From contig CP107211.1 of assembly GCA_025757845.1 (NCBI GenBank), forward strand, positions 1,178,001 to 1,242,000: DNA of 64,000 nt, in the 5' to 3' direction. The first letter of the stretch is position 1. Each line of letters starts with the position of its first letter. Shown here piece after piece: positions 44,758 to 51,824 of this stretch. The notes under the pieces are model-generated. The model was not told the origin of the DNA and ran no database searches. It saw only the letters and a list, made by a program, of their open reading frames with translations. Source of the stretch: Oscillospiraceae bacterium (GTDB lineage: Bacteria; Bacillota; Clostridia; Oscillospirales; Ruminococcaceae). A program made the translations under genes and the position numbers.

Positions 44758-44819
44758 CTCCATAGATATTTCTTGACACGCCGCCGCCCGCCATCGAGCC
44801 GGTTTCCTACACCTATTTG

Positions 44820-44903
44820 GGTATGAAACAGCTCATGGCTGGCGGCGGCGTTGCGCTGGTGGGCATTACCCTGATTCCCCTGCTGAGCGGTCTGTTTGGC
44901 TAA
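44820..44903 (+). pseudogene. maff2, 3' fragment (piece 3 of 3)
   Basis: The frame encodes GMKQLMAGGGVALVGITLIP and closes LLSGLFG then TAA. It is the C-terminus of Maff2; pieces 1 and 2 lie at 22557-22681 and 31651-31680. Piece 2 overlaps this one over GMKQ(F/L)MA, so the 21-base stretch is present at both ends of element 2. Confidence 0.8.
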
Positions 44904-44962
44904 GAACAGTGGGCGGCGATTGCCGCCCTTACATAGAAAACACAGGATGGAGTGACATTGCA

Positions 44963-45400
44963 ATGCTAAGCATTTACTTTGGCGATATGCCGCAGGCTAT
45001 TTACAATACCCCCACATATTTTAATAATGTGTATCTGGATTCATGGCTGGAAGATGCGTTAGACCAGAGAATGATCAAGGCTGTGGATAAAGGGGTAGTC
45101 TGTGGTCCCAATGCGGTGGAAACGAAAGCTCTTGGACTTATCCCGCCAACGAAACTTTCCGGTGGCGTAAAAACCCTGATGCTCATCCACAATCTGCCGG
45201 ACAAGGTTTTCAATGCCTCCAACTGCGGCAATAACTGTGCCCGTTGGATCTTGGAAATTGCAAAAAAGCAGGATGTTACCATCAATCTTCGCCATATCAT
45301 GGATTTCGGCGACAGAAAGCTGAAAATCAAGGTATTGAACAATGGTCAGATCGTGGACAACATGGGCGATTTGGCAGAGATTGCAGCGCGGTATGTGTAA
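44963..45400 (+). CDS. DUF4869 family protein
   Basis: The 145-residue product begins MLSIYFGDMPQAIYNTPTYF and has LGLIPPTKLSGGVKTLMLIH and FNASNCGNNCARWILEI, the DUF4869 pattern. These proteins occur beside a P-loop ATPase gene; the partner here is cut short at 45413. GGAGTG precedes ATG 44963. It lies directly right of the maff2 scar, so it may be chromosomal or element cargo. Function unknown. Confidence 0.8.
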   Translation: MLSIYFGDMPQAIYNTPTYFNNVYLDSWLEDALDQRMIKAVDKGVVCGPNAVETKALGLIPPTKLSGGVKTLMLIHNLPDKVFNASNCGNNCARWILEIAKKQDVTINLRHIMDFGDRKLKIKVLNNGQIVDNMGDLAEIAARYV

Positions 45401-45412
45401 GGCGGTGTCAAG

Positions 45413-45514
45413 ATGAGAGGGGTTCATGAGGTTGTCGTCCAAAACAACCGTGTACAGTACAAATTTGCCATTCGCCGCAATTTAACGATTTTGCGAGGCG
45501 ACAGTGCTACCGGT
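45413..45514 (+). pseudogene. truncated P-loop ATPase partner of DUF4869
   Basis: The frame reads VHEVVVQNNRVQYKFAIRRN and ends NLTILRGDSATG, where a Walker A motif should continue with K-T/S. It then runs into unrelated codons and repeat copy D. Only about 34 residues of an ATPase remain, so the DUF4869 module is probably non-functional or depends on another copy. Confidence 0.6.
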
Positions 45515-45619
45515 GTGCAGCCGTCACAATGCGATGTTTCATGTTGGCACCTTCTCTCCATTTCTATTATAATGGATGGGACTGCTGGGAACAAGAGGAA
45601 AGATACCGGTGTATGGAAT

Positions 45620-45726
45620 CTGTCCCCAGAGAGCTGGAACACGCCCTCCGGGGACATTTTTGGTTTTTCGGACTCTTTTCCGCAGGCGAAAACCATGGTA
45701 TACTGAGAACGACAACCCGGAATTTG
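45620..45726 (+). repeat. dispersed terminator-promoter repeat, copy D
   Basis: It contains TGTCCCCAGAGAGCTGG with CCTCCGGGGACA and TTTTTGG (terminator), CTTTTCCGC, TGGTATACTGAGAACGACAA and CCGGAATTT. It drives the ClbS-like gene. Confidence 0.75.
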
Positions 45727-45739
45727 AGGAGATAGAATC

Positions 45740-46258
45740 GTGAGAACATACGAGAATAAGGATGAACTTAAAAACGAGATAAATAAAAGCTTTGCAAAGT
45801 ATATATCAGAATTTAATGATATTCCGGAACTTTTAAAAGATAAGAGAGTTGATGAGGTTGACCGAACTCCAGCAGAAAATCTTGCTTATCAGGTTGGATG
45901 GACAACGCTCATTCTTAAATGGGAAGCAGACGAAAGAAAGGGGCTTCAGGTCAAAACTCCCTCCGATAATTTTAAGTGGAATCAGCTGGGTGAATTATAT
46001 CAATGGTTCACAGATACATATGCACACCTGTCACTGCAAGAGTTGAAAGATCTGTTGAATGAGAATGTTGATTCTATTTATGCAATGATCGATTCGCTAA
46101 GTGAGGAAGAATTGTTTAAACCACATATGAGAAAATGGGCCGACGAGGCAACGAAAACAGCCGTCTGGGAAGTATACAAATTCATACATGTTAACACAGT
46201 GGCTCCGTTTGGAACCTTTAGAACGAAGATCAGAAAATGGAAAAAGGTGGCACTATAA
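45740..46258 (+). CDS. ClbS/DfsB family four-helix bundle protein
   Basis: The 172-residue product begins MRTYENKDELKNEINKSFAK and has VDRTPAENLAYQVGWTTLIL and VWEVYKFIHVNTVAPFGTFR, the ClbS/DfsB (DUF1706) signature. ClbS is the colibactin self-protection hydrolase; most relatives have no known substrate. GTG 45740 follows GAGGAGA. The gene is AT-rich compared with its surroundings. It sits between repeat copy D and a duplicated EFR1 5' region. Confidence 0.88.
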   Translation: MRTYENKDELKNEINKSFAKYISEFNDIPELLKDKRVDEVDRTPAENLAYQVGWTTLILKWEADERKGLQVKTPSDNFKWNQLGELYQWFTDTYAHLSLQELKDLLNENVDSIYAMIDSLSEEELFKPHMRKWADEATKTAVWEVYKFIHVNTVAPFGTFRTKIRKWKKVAL

Positions 46259-46317
46259 CTTCCGGCTTGCCGGGCAGACAGACATCTGAAAAACCATACA
46301 AAAATAAGGGAACAGCC

Positions 46318-46477
46318 ATGGTACTTTATTTTACGGGAACCGGCAACAGCCGGTATCTGGCACAGCGCATTGCCGAAGGGCTGGATATGCCGCTTTACGA
46401 CCTGAACGCCTGCATCCAGGCAGGGGATACCGCCCCGGTATCACTTTGAAGCACTGGAAAAGCAGCAGGACCTATGA
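46318..46477 (+). pseudogene. EFR1 family ferredoxin-flavodoxin gene with large internal deletion
   Basis: The first 40 codons (MVLYFTGTGNSRYLAQRIAE, then GLDMPLYDLNACIQAGDTAP) match the intact gene at 48910. At about 46436 it jumps to the last 40 bases of the same gene (TATCACTTTGAAGCACTGG, then AAAAGCAGCAGGAC). Both sides share GCCCCGGT at the joint, so deletion between short repeats is likely. About 610 bases are missing, and the downstream part is out of frame. Confidence 0.85.
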
Positions 46478-46513
46478 GGCAGAGTAAACCCCGGCGGCGC
46501 AGACAGACCTGAG

Positions 46514-46542
46514 TTGCTTTTGAGAGACAGGTGTGCTATACT
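46514..46542 (+). promoter_or_regulatory. promoter of the fluoride-riboswitch/antiporter transcript
   Basis: TTGCTT (46514) and TATACT (46537) are 17 bases apart and precede the riboswitch aptamer by about 12 bases. Confidence 0.7.
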
Positions 46543-46552
46543 GCCAACAGAA

Positions 46553-46656
46553 TAAACGGGAATGAAGTTCTCCCGAAGTAACCAGATTACTTGAACCGCT
46601 TTGAAAGCTGATGACTTCTGCGAAGAAAACCACGCAGAAGGTGTCAGCTTTTTTGT
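46553..46656 (+). promoter_or_regulatory. fluoride riboswitch (crcB motif) with terminator
   Basis: The conserved crcB-motif parts are in order: GGGAATGAAGTTCTCCC, a variable AAGTAA/TTACTT hairpin, GAACCGCTTTGAAAGC, then TGATGACTTCTGCG. The 3' part of the aptamer (AGCTGATGACTTCTGCG) also forms the left arm of a terminator with CGCAGAAGGTGTCAGCT and a T6 tail (46604-46656). Fluoride binding would favour the aptamer and let transcription reach the antiporter gene. Confidence 0.85.
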
Positions 46657-46681
46657 GTGTTGTGGGTAAGGAGGAACGTTT

Positions 46682-47860
46682 ATGTTAGTGAGTGTTTCGC
46701 TGATTTTGATGGTTGGGATGTCTATGGGGTGGCTTTGCCAGAAGTGCAGGCTGCCGAGCCTGCTGGGGATGCTGGCAACCGGTATGGTTCTGGGACCCTA
46801 CGTCCTGAACCTGCTGGACGGCAGCATTCTGGGCATCTCCCCGGAGTTGCGGAAGATGGCCCTGATCATTATTCTCACCCGTGCAGGGCTGGGGCTGGAT
46901 ACTTCCGGGCTGAAAAAGCTGGGGCGGCCTGCCGTTCTGATGTGCTTTGTTCCGGCGTCTTTTGAGCTGATGGGGGTGCTTTTGCTGGCACCGAAGCTCA
47001 TGGGGCTGACGGTTTTAGAGGCGGCGATCCTGGGTGCGGTGCTGGCGGCGGTCTCCCCGGCGGTGGTGGTGCCGAGGATGGTCCGGCTCATGGACGAAGG
47101 CTACGGCAGAAAGCAGGGCATTCCGCAGCTGATCCTTGCAGGGGCGTCGGTGGATGACGTGTACGTCATTGTTCTGTTCTCCACCTTTGTGGGCATGATG
47201 CAGGGGGAAAGTGCCTCTCTGCTCAGTTTTGTCAACATCCCGGTGTCCATTCTGCTGGGCATGGCGGTGGGTCTGGCGGTGGGGTCCCTGTTGGCCGGCT
47301 TCTTTGCAAAGGTTCATATCCGGGATACCGCAAAGGTGCTGATCATTTTGAGCATCTCCTTCCTGCTGGTGGCAGCGGAGGAGGCCCTGACCACCGCTAT
47401 CACCTTCTCGGCCTTGATCGCCATTATGTTTATCGGCATCGGTCTGCAGAAAAAGAGAGAAGTGGTAGCAAAAAGGCTCTCGGTAAAATACGGCAAGCTC
47501 TGGGTGGCTGCGGAGGTCTTCCTGTTTGTGCTGGTGGGCGCAACGGTGAACATCGGCTATCTGGGCAAGGTGGGCGCAAAGGCACTGCTTTTGATCGTGG
47601 GTGCGCTGGCATTTCGGATGCTGGGCGTTTTTGTGTGCCTTCTTGGCACGAGCCTGAGCAAAAAGGAGCGGCTCTTCGCTATGATGGCCTACACCCCCAA
47701 GGCAACCGTGCAGGCTGCTATTGGCGGCATTCCGCTGGCACTGGGCTTTGCCTGCGGCGATACGGTGCTTACAGTGGCGGTGCTGGCCATCGTGCTGACG
47801 GCTCCCCTTGGTGCCTTTGCCATGGATCTGAGCTATAAAAAGCTGCTGAAAAAAGGGTGA
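46682..47860 (+). CDS. cation:proton antiporter (CPA family), fluoride-regulated
   Basis: The 392-residue protein is almost entirely membrane helices (about 12), with PSLLGMLATGMVLGP at the start, AAVSPAVVVPRMVRLM and the AGASVDDVYVIVLF segment, whose aspartates fit the ion site of Na+/H+ exchangers. Known fluoride riboswitches often precede fluoride channels and also some antiporters, so this one likely helps pump or balance ions during fluoride stress. AAGGAGG precedes ATG 46682. The gene is GC-rich like the chromosome. Confidence 0.9.
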   Translation: MLVSVSLILMVGMSMGWLCQKCRLPSLLGMLATGMVLGPYVLNLLDGSILGISPELRKMALIIILTRAGLGLDTSGLKKLGRPAVLMCFVPASFELMGVLLLAPKLMGLTVLEAAILGAVLAAVSPAVVVPRMVRLMDEGYGRKQGIPQLILAGASVDDVYVIVLFSTFVGMMQGESASLLSFVNIPVSILLGMAVGLAVGSLLAGFFAKVHIRDTAKVLIILSISFLLVAAEEALTTAITFSALIAIMFIGIGLQKKREVVAKRLSVKYGKLWVAAEVFLFVLVGATVNIGYLGKVGAKALLLIVGALAFRMLGVFVCLLGTSLSKKERLFAMMAYTPKATVQAAIGGIPLALGFACGDTVLTVAVLAIVLTAPLGAFAMDLSYKKLLKKG

Positions 47861-47873
47861 ACCGACCGAGAGG

Positions 47874-47930
47874 GAGCTTTTCTGCAGGGAGAAACCATCG
47901 TAGACTGAGAATGACAACTCGGAATTTTAT
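47874..47930 (+). repeat. dispersed promoter repeat, copy E (promoter half only)
   Basis: GAGCTTTTCTGCAGGGAGAA, then CATCGTAGACTGAGAATGAC and AACTCGGAATTTTATAAGG. The terminator half is missing. It drives the zinc protein at 47948. Confidence 0.7.
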
Positions 47931-47947
47931 AAGGAGTGAAAAGAAAA

Positions 47948-48385
47948 GTGTGTGAGGAATGTTACTCTGATGAAAATAGAATAACGCCTTTACTAAATCC
48001 GCTGGACTGTTTGGAGAACCACACTCAATATATTTGTGGAACTTGTGGACGGTGCATTTGTATCGAGCATGACCCAAATAGAGGATTGCAACGATGGAAT
48101 TTTCCTTTTAAGTCATTGGAAATTGCAAAACTATATTTGCGAACAGCGGACTATACAACGAAAAGTGCGTGTGGTATTTATGAGATAGAGAACAATAAAG
48201 GAAGATTATCTTATAAAATATTTCCAGGGAATGATGAGTTAAATCTATTTTTGAAAAAGAATAAAGACAAGAAATGCAGGCAAATGATGCCTGTGTTTAG
48301 TGCTGGAAAGTATAAAGAATATCCACACACAGAAGTACGAAAATTGACGTCTGATGAAATAAAACAATATATGAGTGAACGCTAA
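47948..48385 (+). CDS. putative zinc-binding protein, unknown family
   Basis: The 145-residue product has CEECYSDEN and CGTCGRCICIEHD, which would form a treble-clef or ribbon zinc site, then a region with YPHTEVRKLTSDEIKQYM at the end. I do not recognise a named family. GTG 47948 is used because AAGGAG is 11 bases upstream; GTG 47936 lies too close. The gene is AT-rich and is followed by a GNAT gene, which suggests a two-gene cargo. Confidence 0.65.
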   Translation: MCEECYSDENRITPLLNPLDCLENHTQYICGTCGRCICIEHDPNRGLQRWNFPFKSLEIAKLYLRTADYTTKSACGIYEIENNKGRLSYKIFPGNDELNLFLKKNKDKKCRQMMPVFSAGKYKEYPHTEVRKLTSDEIKQYMSER

Positions 48386-48410
48386 ATCCCAGTTTGACGG
48401 AGTAATGGAT

Positions 48411-48854
48411 ATGAAAATCCGAGAAGTGAATGAGAATAAAAAGCAGTTTATATCATTATTGTTATTAGCTGATGAACAGGAGAGCATGGTTGATCGGTAT
48501 CTTGAAAAAGGAACTATGTATGTGCTTGAAGACAATGATGTAAAAGCTGAATGTGTTGTCACCGATGAAGGTAACGAAATACTTGAAATTAAGAATATCG
48601 CAGTCGATCCGGAAAATCAGGGAAAGGGCTATGGTAAAGCACTAATTGATTTTCTTGCCGGTAAATATGCAGATGAATATTCTGTTTTGCAAGTTGGAAC
48701 AGGTGACAGTCCATTGACGATACCATTTTATGAAAAATGTGGATTTGTTCGTTCTCACAAGATTCCTAATTTCTTTACCGATAATTATGACCACCTAATT
48801 TATGAGGGCGGTGTACAACTAATAGATATGGTATATTTGCAAAGACATATATAA
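48411..48854 (+). CDS. GNAT family N-acetyltransferase
   Basis: The 147-residue enzyme has the acetyl-CoA-binding motif A, IKNIAVDPENQGKGYGKALI, and motif B around GTGDSPLTIPFYEKCGFV. The acceptor is unknown; the fold resembles the YjcF/streptothricin-type small acetyltransferases. ATG 48411 has GGAG 8 bases upstream; ATG 48405 is too close to it. It forms an AT-rich pair with the zinc protein and ends just before an EFR1-linked repeat at 48855. Confidence 0.88.
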   Translation: MKIREVNENKKQFISLLLLADEQESMVDRYLEKGTMYVLEDNDVKAECVVTDEGNEILEIKNIAVDPENQGKGYGKALIDFLAGKYADEYSVLQVGTGDSPLTIPFYEKCGFVRSHKIPNFFTDNYDHLIYEGGVQLIDMVYLQRHI

Positions 48855-48909
48855 CTTCCAGTTTGCCGGGCAGACAGACATCTGAATAACACAAAATGAG
48901 GGGGCAGCT

Positions 48910-49677
48910 ATGGTACTCTATTTTACGGGAACCGGCAACAGCCGGTATCTGGCACGGCGCATTGCCGAAGAGCTGGATATGCCGCTTTACGACCTGAACA
49001 CCTGCATCAAGGCAGGGGATACCGCTCCGGTGCAGACCGGGCAGGATGTGGTGCTGGTCACGCCTACCTACGCATGGCGTATTCCCCGGGTGGTGTCCCA
49101 GTGGCTGGGCAACACCGAGCTGACCGGGGCAGAGCGCATCTGGTTTGTGATGGATTGCGGCAGCGAGATCGGCAATGCGGCGAAATATAACCGGCAGCTT
49201 GCGGCGCAAAAGCACTTGCGGTACATGGGTACAGCGCAGATCATCATGCCGGAAAACTACATTGCCATGTTCCATGCGCCGCAAGCGGAGGAGGCGCGGC
49301 GCATCGTGGAGCAGGCAGAGCCTGCGCTTCAGAAGGCGCTGGCGCAGGTCAGAGCCGGGCAGGAATTTCCTCCACCGAGAGATACTCTCTACGACCGCTT
49401 TATGAGCGGCCCGGTAAACCCGGCGTTCTATCGCTTTTTTGTGAAGGCGGATGCCTTCCGGGCAACGGATGCCTGTATCGGATGCGGCAAGTGCGTGGAG
49501 CTGTGCCCCCTGAACAATATCCGGCTGGAAAACGGCAAGCCGGTCTGGGGCAAACACTGCACCCACTGCATGGCCTGCATCTGCGATTGCCCCAAAGAGG
49601 CCATCGAGTACGGCAAAAAGAGCAAAGGCAAGCCCCGGTACCACTTTGAAGCACTGGAAAAGCAGCAGGACGTATAA
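48910..49677 (+). CDS. EFR1 family ferredoxin-flavodoxin protein
   Basis: The 255-residue protein has an N-terminal flavodoxin-like part (YFTGTGNSRYLARRIAEELD) with phosphate loop TGTGNS, and two C-terminal 4Fe-4S clusters: CIGCGKCVELCP and CTHCMACICDCP. It would move electrons between ferredoxin-type partners in the cytoplasm. A deleted paralogue lies at 46318. The upstream TTTGCCGGGCAGACAGACAT block is shared with the paralogue, so the whole 5' part was duplicated. Confidence 0.9.
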   Translation: MVLYFTGTGNSRYLARRIAEELDMPLYDLNTCIKAGDTAPVQTGQDVVLVTPTYAWRIPRVVSQWLGNTELTGAERIWFVMDCGSEIGNAAKYNRQLAAQKHLRYMGTAQIIMPENYIAMFHAPQAEEARRIVEQAEPALQKALAQVRAGQEFPPPRDTLYDRFMSGPVNPAFYRFFVKADAFRATDACIGCGKCVELCPLNNIRLENGKPVWGKHCTHCMACICDCPKEAIEYGKKSKGKPRYHFEALEKQQDV

Positions 49678-49714
49678 ATATCTGATTTATGAAAGAAAGA
49701 CGAGGACTGTAAAA

Positions 49715-49830
49715 ATGAACATCGAAGAACGGGCAGCGCAGGCTGCCGCATGGAAAGCTGCCGGACAGTGCAACTGCGCAATGTATTGCAAGACGCGGTA
49801 AAACAGCTACAGGAACGAATGGAAGAGTGA
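49715..49830 (+). pseudogene. C_GCAxxG_C_C family remnant with internal deletion
   Basis: The frame reads MNIEERAAQAAAWKAAGQCN, then CAMYCKTR and stop. The start fits the C_GCAxxG_C_C redox proteins. Just after, codons for VLQDAVKQLQERMEE and stop, in another frame, fit the normal C-terminus of that family. About 100 codons are missing between the two parts, so the gene has lost its centre. Confidence 0.5.
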
Positions 49831-49859
49831 CTGCATACAGCAGCAAAGGAGAAAAAACA

Positions 49860-50684
49860 ATGGAACATCTCTATGAAAAAGCACAGGAGAGCGCCGAGTA
49901 TATCAAAGCGCATACCACCAAACGCCCGAAAATCGCGGTCGTACTCGGCTCCGGTCTTGGCAACCTGACCGCAGACTTTTCCGAGACGGAAGAACTGCCC
50001 TATAAAGACATCCCGAACTTTCCAGTGTCCACAGTGGCAGGCCACAAAGGTGCGTTGCTGGCAGGCAAGCTGGGCGAGAAAGAGGTCTATGCGCTGGAAG
50101 GACGGTTCCACTTTTATGAAGGCTACTCCATGAAGGAAGTCTGCTACCCGTTCTATGTCCTGAAACTGCTGGGCGTGGAGCAGGTGGTGCTGACCAACGC
50201 CTGCGGCGGCATCAACCGGGAGTTTGCGCCGGGCACTCTGATGCTCCTCACCGGCTTCATCAACATGATGGGTACGAACCCGCTCATCGGCCCCAACGAC
50301 GAGCGCTTCGGCCCGCGTTTCCCGGACATGACCGAGCCGTACAGTCTGGAACTGCGGAATCTCGCCAAACAGACCGCCGACGAGCTGGGCATTTCCTACA
50401 AAGAGGGCGTTTATCTGGGCTTCATGGGCCCCTGCTACGAAACGGCCGCCGAGATCCGTGCCTTTGCGGGCATGGGGGCCGATGCTGTGGGCATGAGCAC
50501 CGTGCCGGAAACCATGGTCTGCAATTATCTGGGTATGAAGGTGCTGGCCGTCAGCTGTATCACGAATATGGCTACCGGCATCCAGACGGTGAAGCACAGC
50601 CACGCCCGTGTGCTGGAAATCGCCAATCAGGCCGGGGAGACCCTGTGCCGCTGGCTGGGCGCGGTGATCCAGAAGGTGGAATAA
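49860..50684 (+). CDS. purine nucleoside phosphorylase (PNP-I)
   Basis: The 274-residue enzyme has VVLGSGLGNLTADF (phosphate loop), STVAGHKGALLAGKLG, ALEGRFHFYEGYSM and the purine-binding segment TNACGGINREFAPG, with FMGPCYETAAEIRAF and TNMATGIQ later. It splits inosine or guanosine with phosphate into base and ribose 1-phosphate. It complements the adenine deaminase at 15497 in purine salvage. AAAGGAG precedes ATG 49860. The hsp20-2 promoter follows at 50752. Confidence 0.94.
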   Translation: MEHLYEKAQESAEYIKAHTTKRPKIAVVLGSGLGNLTADFSETEELPYKDIPNFPVSTVAGHKGALLAGKLGEKEVYALEGRFHFYEGYSMKEVCYPFYVLKLLGVEQVVLTNACGGINREFAPGTLMLLTGFINMMGTNPLIGPNDERFGPRFPDMTEPYSLELRNLAKQTADELGISYKEGVYLGFMGPCYETAAEIRAFAGMGADAVGMSTVPETMVCNYLGMKVLAVSCITNMATGIQTVKHSHARVLEIANQAGETLCRWLGAVIQKVE

Positions 50685-50751
50685 ACGAATCAGCGCTTGA
50701 AATCTGAAAGATTGCATGAAAGATTATCAAAGAATTATCTTTCTGTGAATT

Positions 50752-50794
50752 TTAGCACTCAACACTTGACACTGCTAACAAACGGTGCTATAAC
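50752..50794 (+). promoter_or_regulatory. CIRCE-type operator overlapping the hsp20-2 promoter
   Basis: TTAGCACTC, nine bases, CACTGCTAA (50752-50778) match CIRCE with 7 of 9 in the right half. -35 TTGACA at 50766 and -10 TATAAC at 50789, 17 bases apart. Confidence 0.75.
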
Positions 50795-50926
50795 ATAGGC
50801 GTGCTCAGGAGGAAGGGCAAAAGAGAGAGCCACAAGGTGATCGAGCGGCTCCCCGGAAAGCCTTTCCGAATGAACAACATAAAGATTTTTGACCCGACCC
50901 GAACGCCGGGATTGGAGGAATGATTT

Positions 50927-51394
50927 ATGTTTATGCCTGCTGTTTTCCATGAGAATCTGTTCGATGATCTCTTTGATCCGTTCTGGAACGATGGTGCGCT
51001 GGAGCGTGCGATGAACCGTGAAGAGCGTGAGACCTTCGGTAAGCGCGGTGCAAACATGATGAAGACCGATGTGAAGCAGACCGAGAACGGCTACGATGTG
51101 GCCGTGGACCTGCCGGGCTGCAAGAAGGAAGACGTTCAGATGGAACTGAACGACGGTTACCTGACCATTCAGGCCGTCCGTAATCACAGCAATGATGAGA
51201 AGGATGAGAAGGGTCATTACATCCGCCGCGAGACCTTCTCCGGCACCTGCGCCCGCAGCTTCTATGTGGGCGATGCCGTGAAGAAAGAGGATATCCACGC
51301 AAAGTTCGAGGATGGTATCCTTCACATCCAGCTGCCTGCACCCCAGCAGCAGAAGGCTTTGCCTGTGAACCCCAACCTCATCGAAATCGAATAA
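50927..51394 (+). CDS. Hsp20 / alpha-crystallin small heat shock protein (copy 2)
   Basis: The 155-residue protein matches copy 3 at 59368 almost residue for residue, and copy 1 at 12655 more loosely. It has VAVDLPGCKKEDVQMELNDG and SGTCARSFYVGDAVKKED in the alpha-crystallin domain and ends NPNLIEIE. The near-identity to copy 3 extends through promoter, leader and terminator (about 750 bases), which indicates a recent duplication or gene conversion. The leader with GCCGCAAGGCTCCCC-like hairpins is also conserved. Confidence 0.95.
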   Translation: MFMPAVFHENLFDDLFDPFWNDGALERAMNREERETFGKRGANMMKTDVKQTENGYDVAVDLPGCKKEDVQMELNDGYLTIQAVRNHSNDEKDEKGHYIRRETFSGTCARSFYVGDAVKKEDIHAKFEDGILHIQLPAPQQQKALPVNPNLIEIE

Positions 51395-51432
51395 AAATTG
51401 TGCCGGTGTGAGGAACACCGGCGCATAACCCA

Positions 51433-51466
51433 AGCCCCTGCGAGCAATTGCCCGCAGGGGTTTTTG
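51433..51466 (+). terminator. terminator of hsp20-2
   Basis: CCCCTGCG and CGCAGGGG flank AGCAATTGCC, followed by TTTTT. The same unit follows hsp20-3. Confidence 0.85.
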
Positions 51467-51542
51467 CGTCTGTGCCTTTTCTTAAAGGCGGCAGTATGCT
51501 ATCCTTGTGACGATAAATCGGAAGTTGCAGGGGGGAACAGAG

Positions 51543-51701
51543 ATGAAAAATAGGATAATCGGTGTTATATTTTTAATTGTCTTTGTGTCGATCAACCTTT
51601 GGGCCATCCTGACAAAGAACTATTCCAATTCATTTCTGGCAGGAATTGCAGGGATGTGTCTTGTTACCGCAATTCTTTATTTCCGAAAAGGAAAAAAGTA
51701 A
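51543..51701 (+). CDS. small two-helix membrane protein
   Basis: The 52-residue product has two hydrophobic helices (IGVIFLIVFVSINLWAIL and FLAGIAGMCLVTAILYF) and a basic end KGKK. ATG 51543 is preceded by AGGGGGG. No family recognised. It stands alone between hsp20-2 and the second superoxide reductase. Confidence 0.55.
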   Translation: MKNRIIGVIFLIVFVSINLWAILTKNYSNSFLAGIAGMCLVTAILYFRKGKK

Positions 51702-51824
51702 TCCAAGTCCTGTGTGTCTGACAAAATAATCCTTCTATCTGTGATCCAATCACGGAAATTAAAACTGAGAATTGTTATCATATAGACACAAGAAACACAA
51801 AATATTCTCAGGGAGGATTTCGAT

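Larger units (their letters stand above)
31681..44819 (+). mobile_element. mobilizable element 2 (serine-recombinase type), next to element 1 in maff2
   Basis: It is bounded by a 21-base imperfect direct repeat from maff2 (31660-31680 and 44820-44840). Contents: XRE and TnpV-like genes, an IS91-like insertion, small membrane peptides, a divergent XRE repressor, cysteine-rich protein, replication protein, DUF3847, a DUF2262 cargo gene, MobQ-type relaxase, primase-like and VapE-like proteins, a small transposon protein and a large serine recombinase at the right end. No mating channel genes are present. Confidence 0.7.

Noticed and set aside
45413..45706. 97-codon frame extending past the ATPase remnant
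   Set aside because: Homology ends at GDSATG. The rest reads through repeat copy D, which is a terminator-promoter unit, and is not coding.
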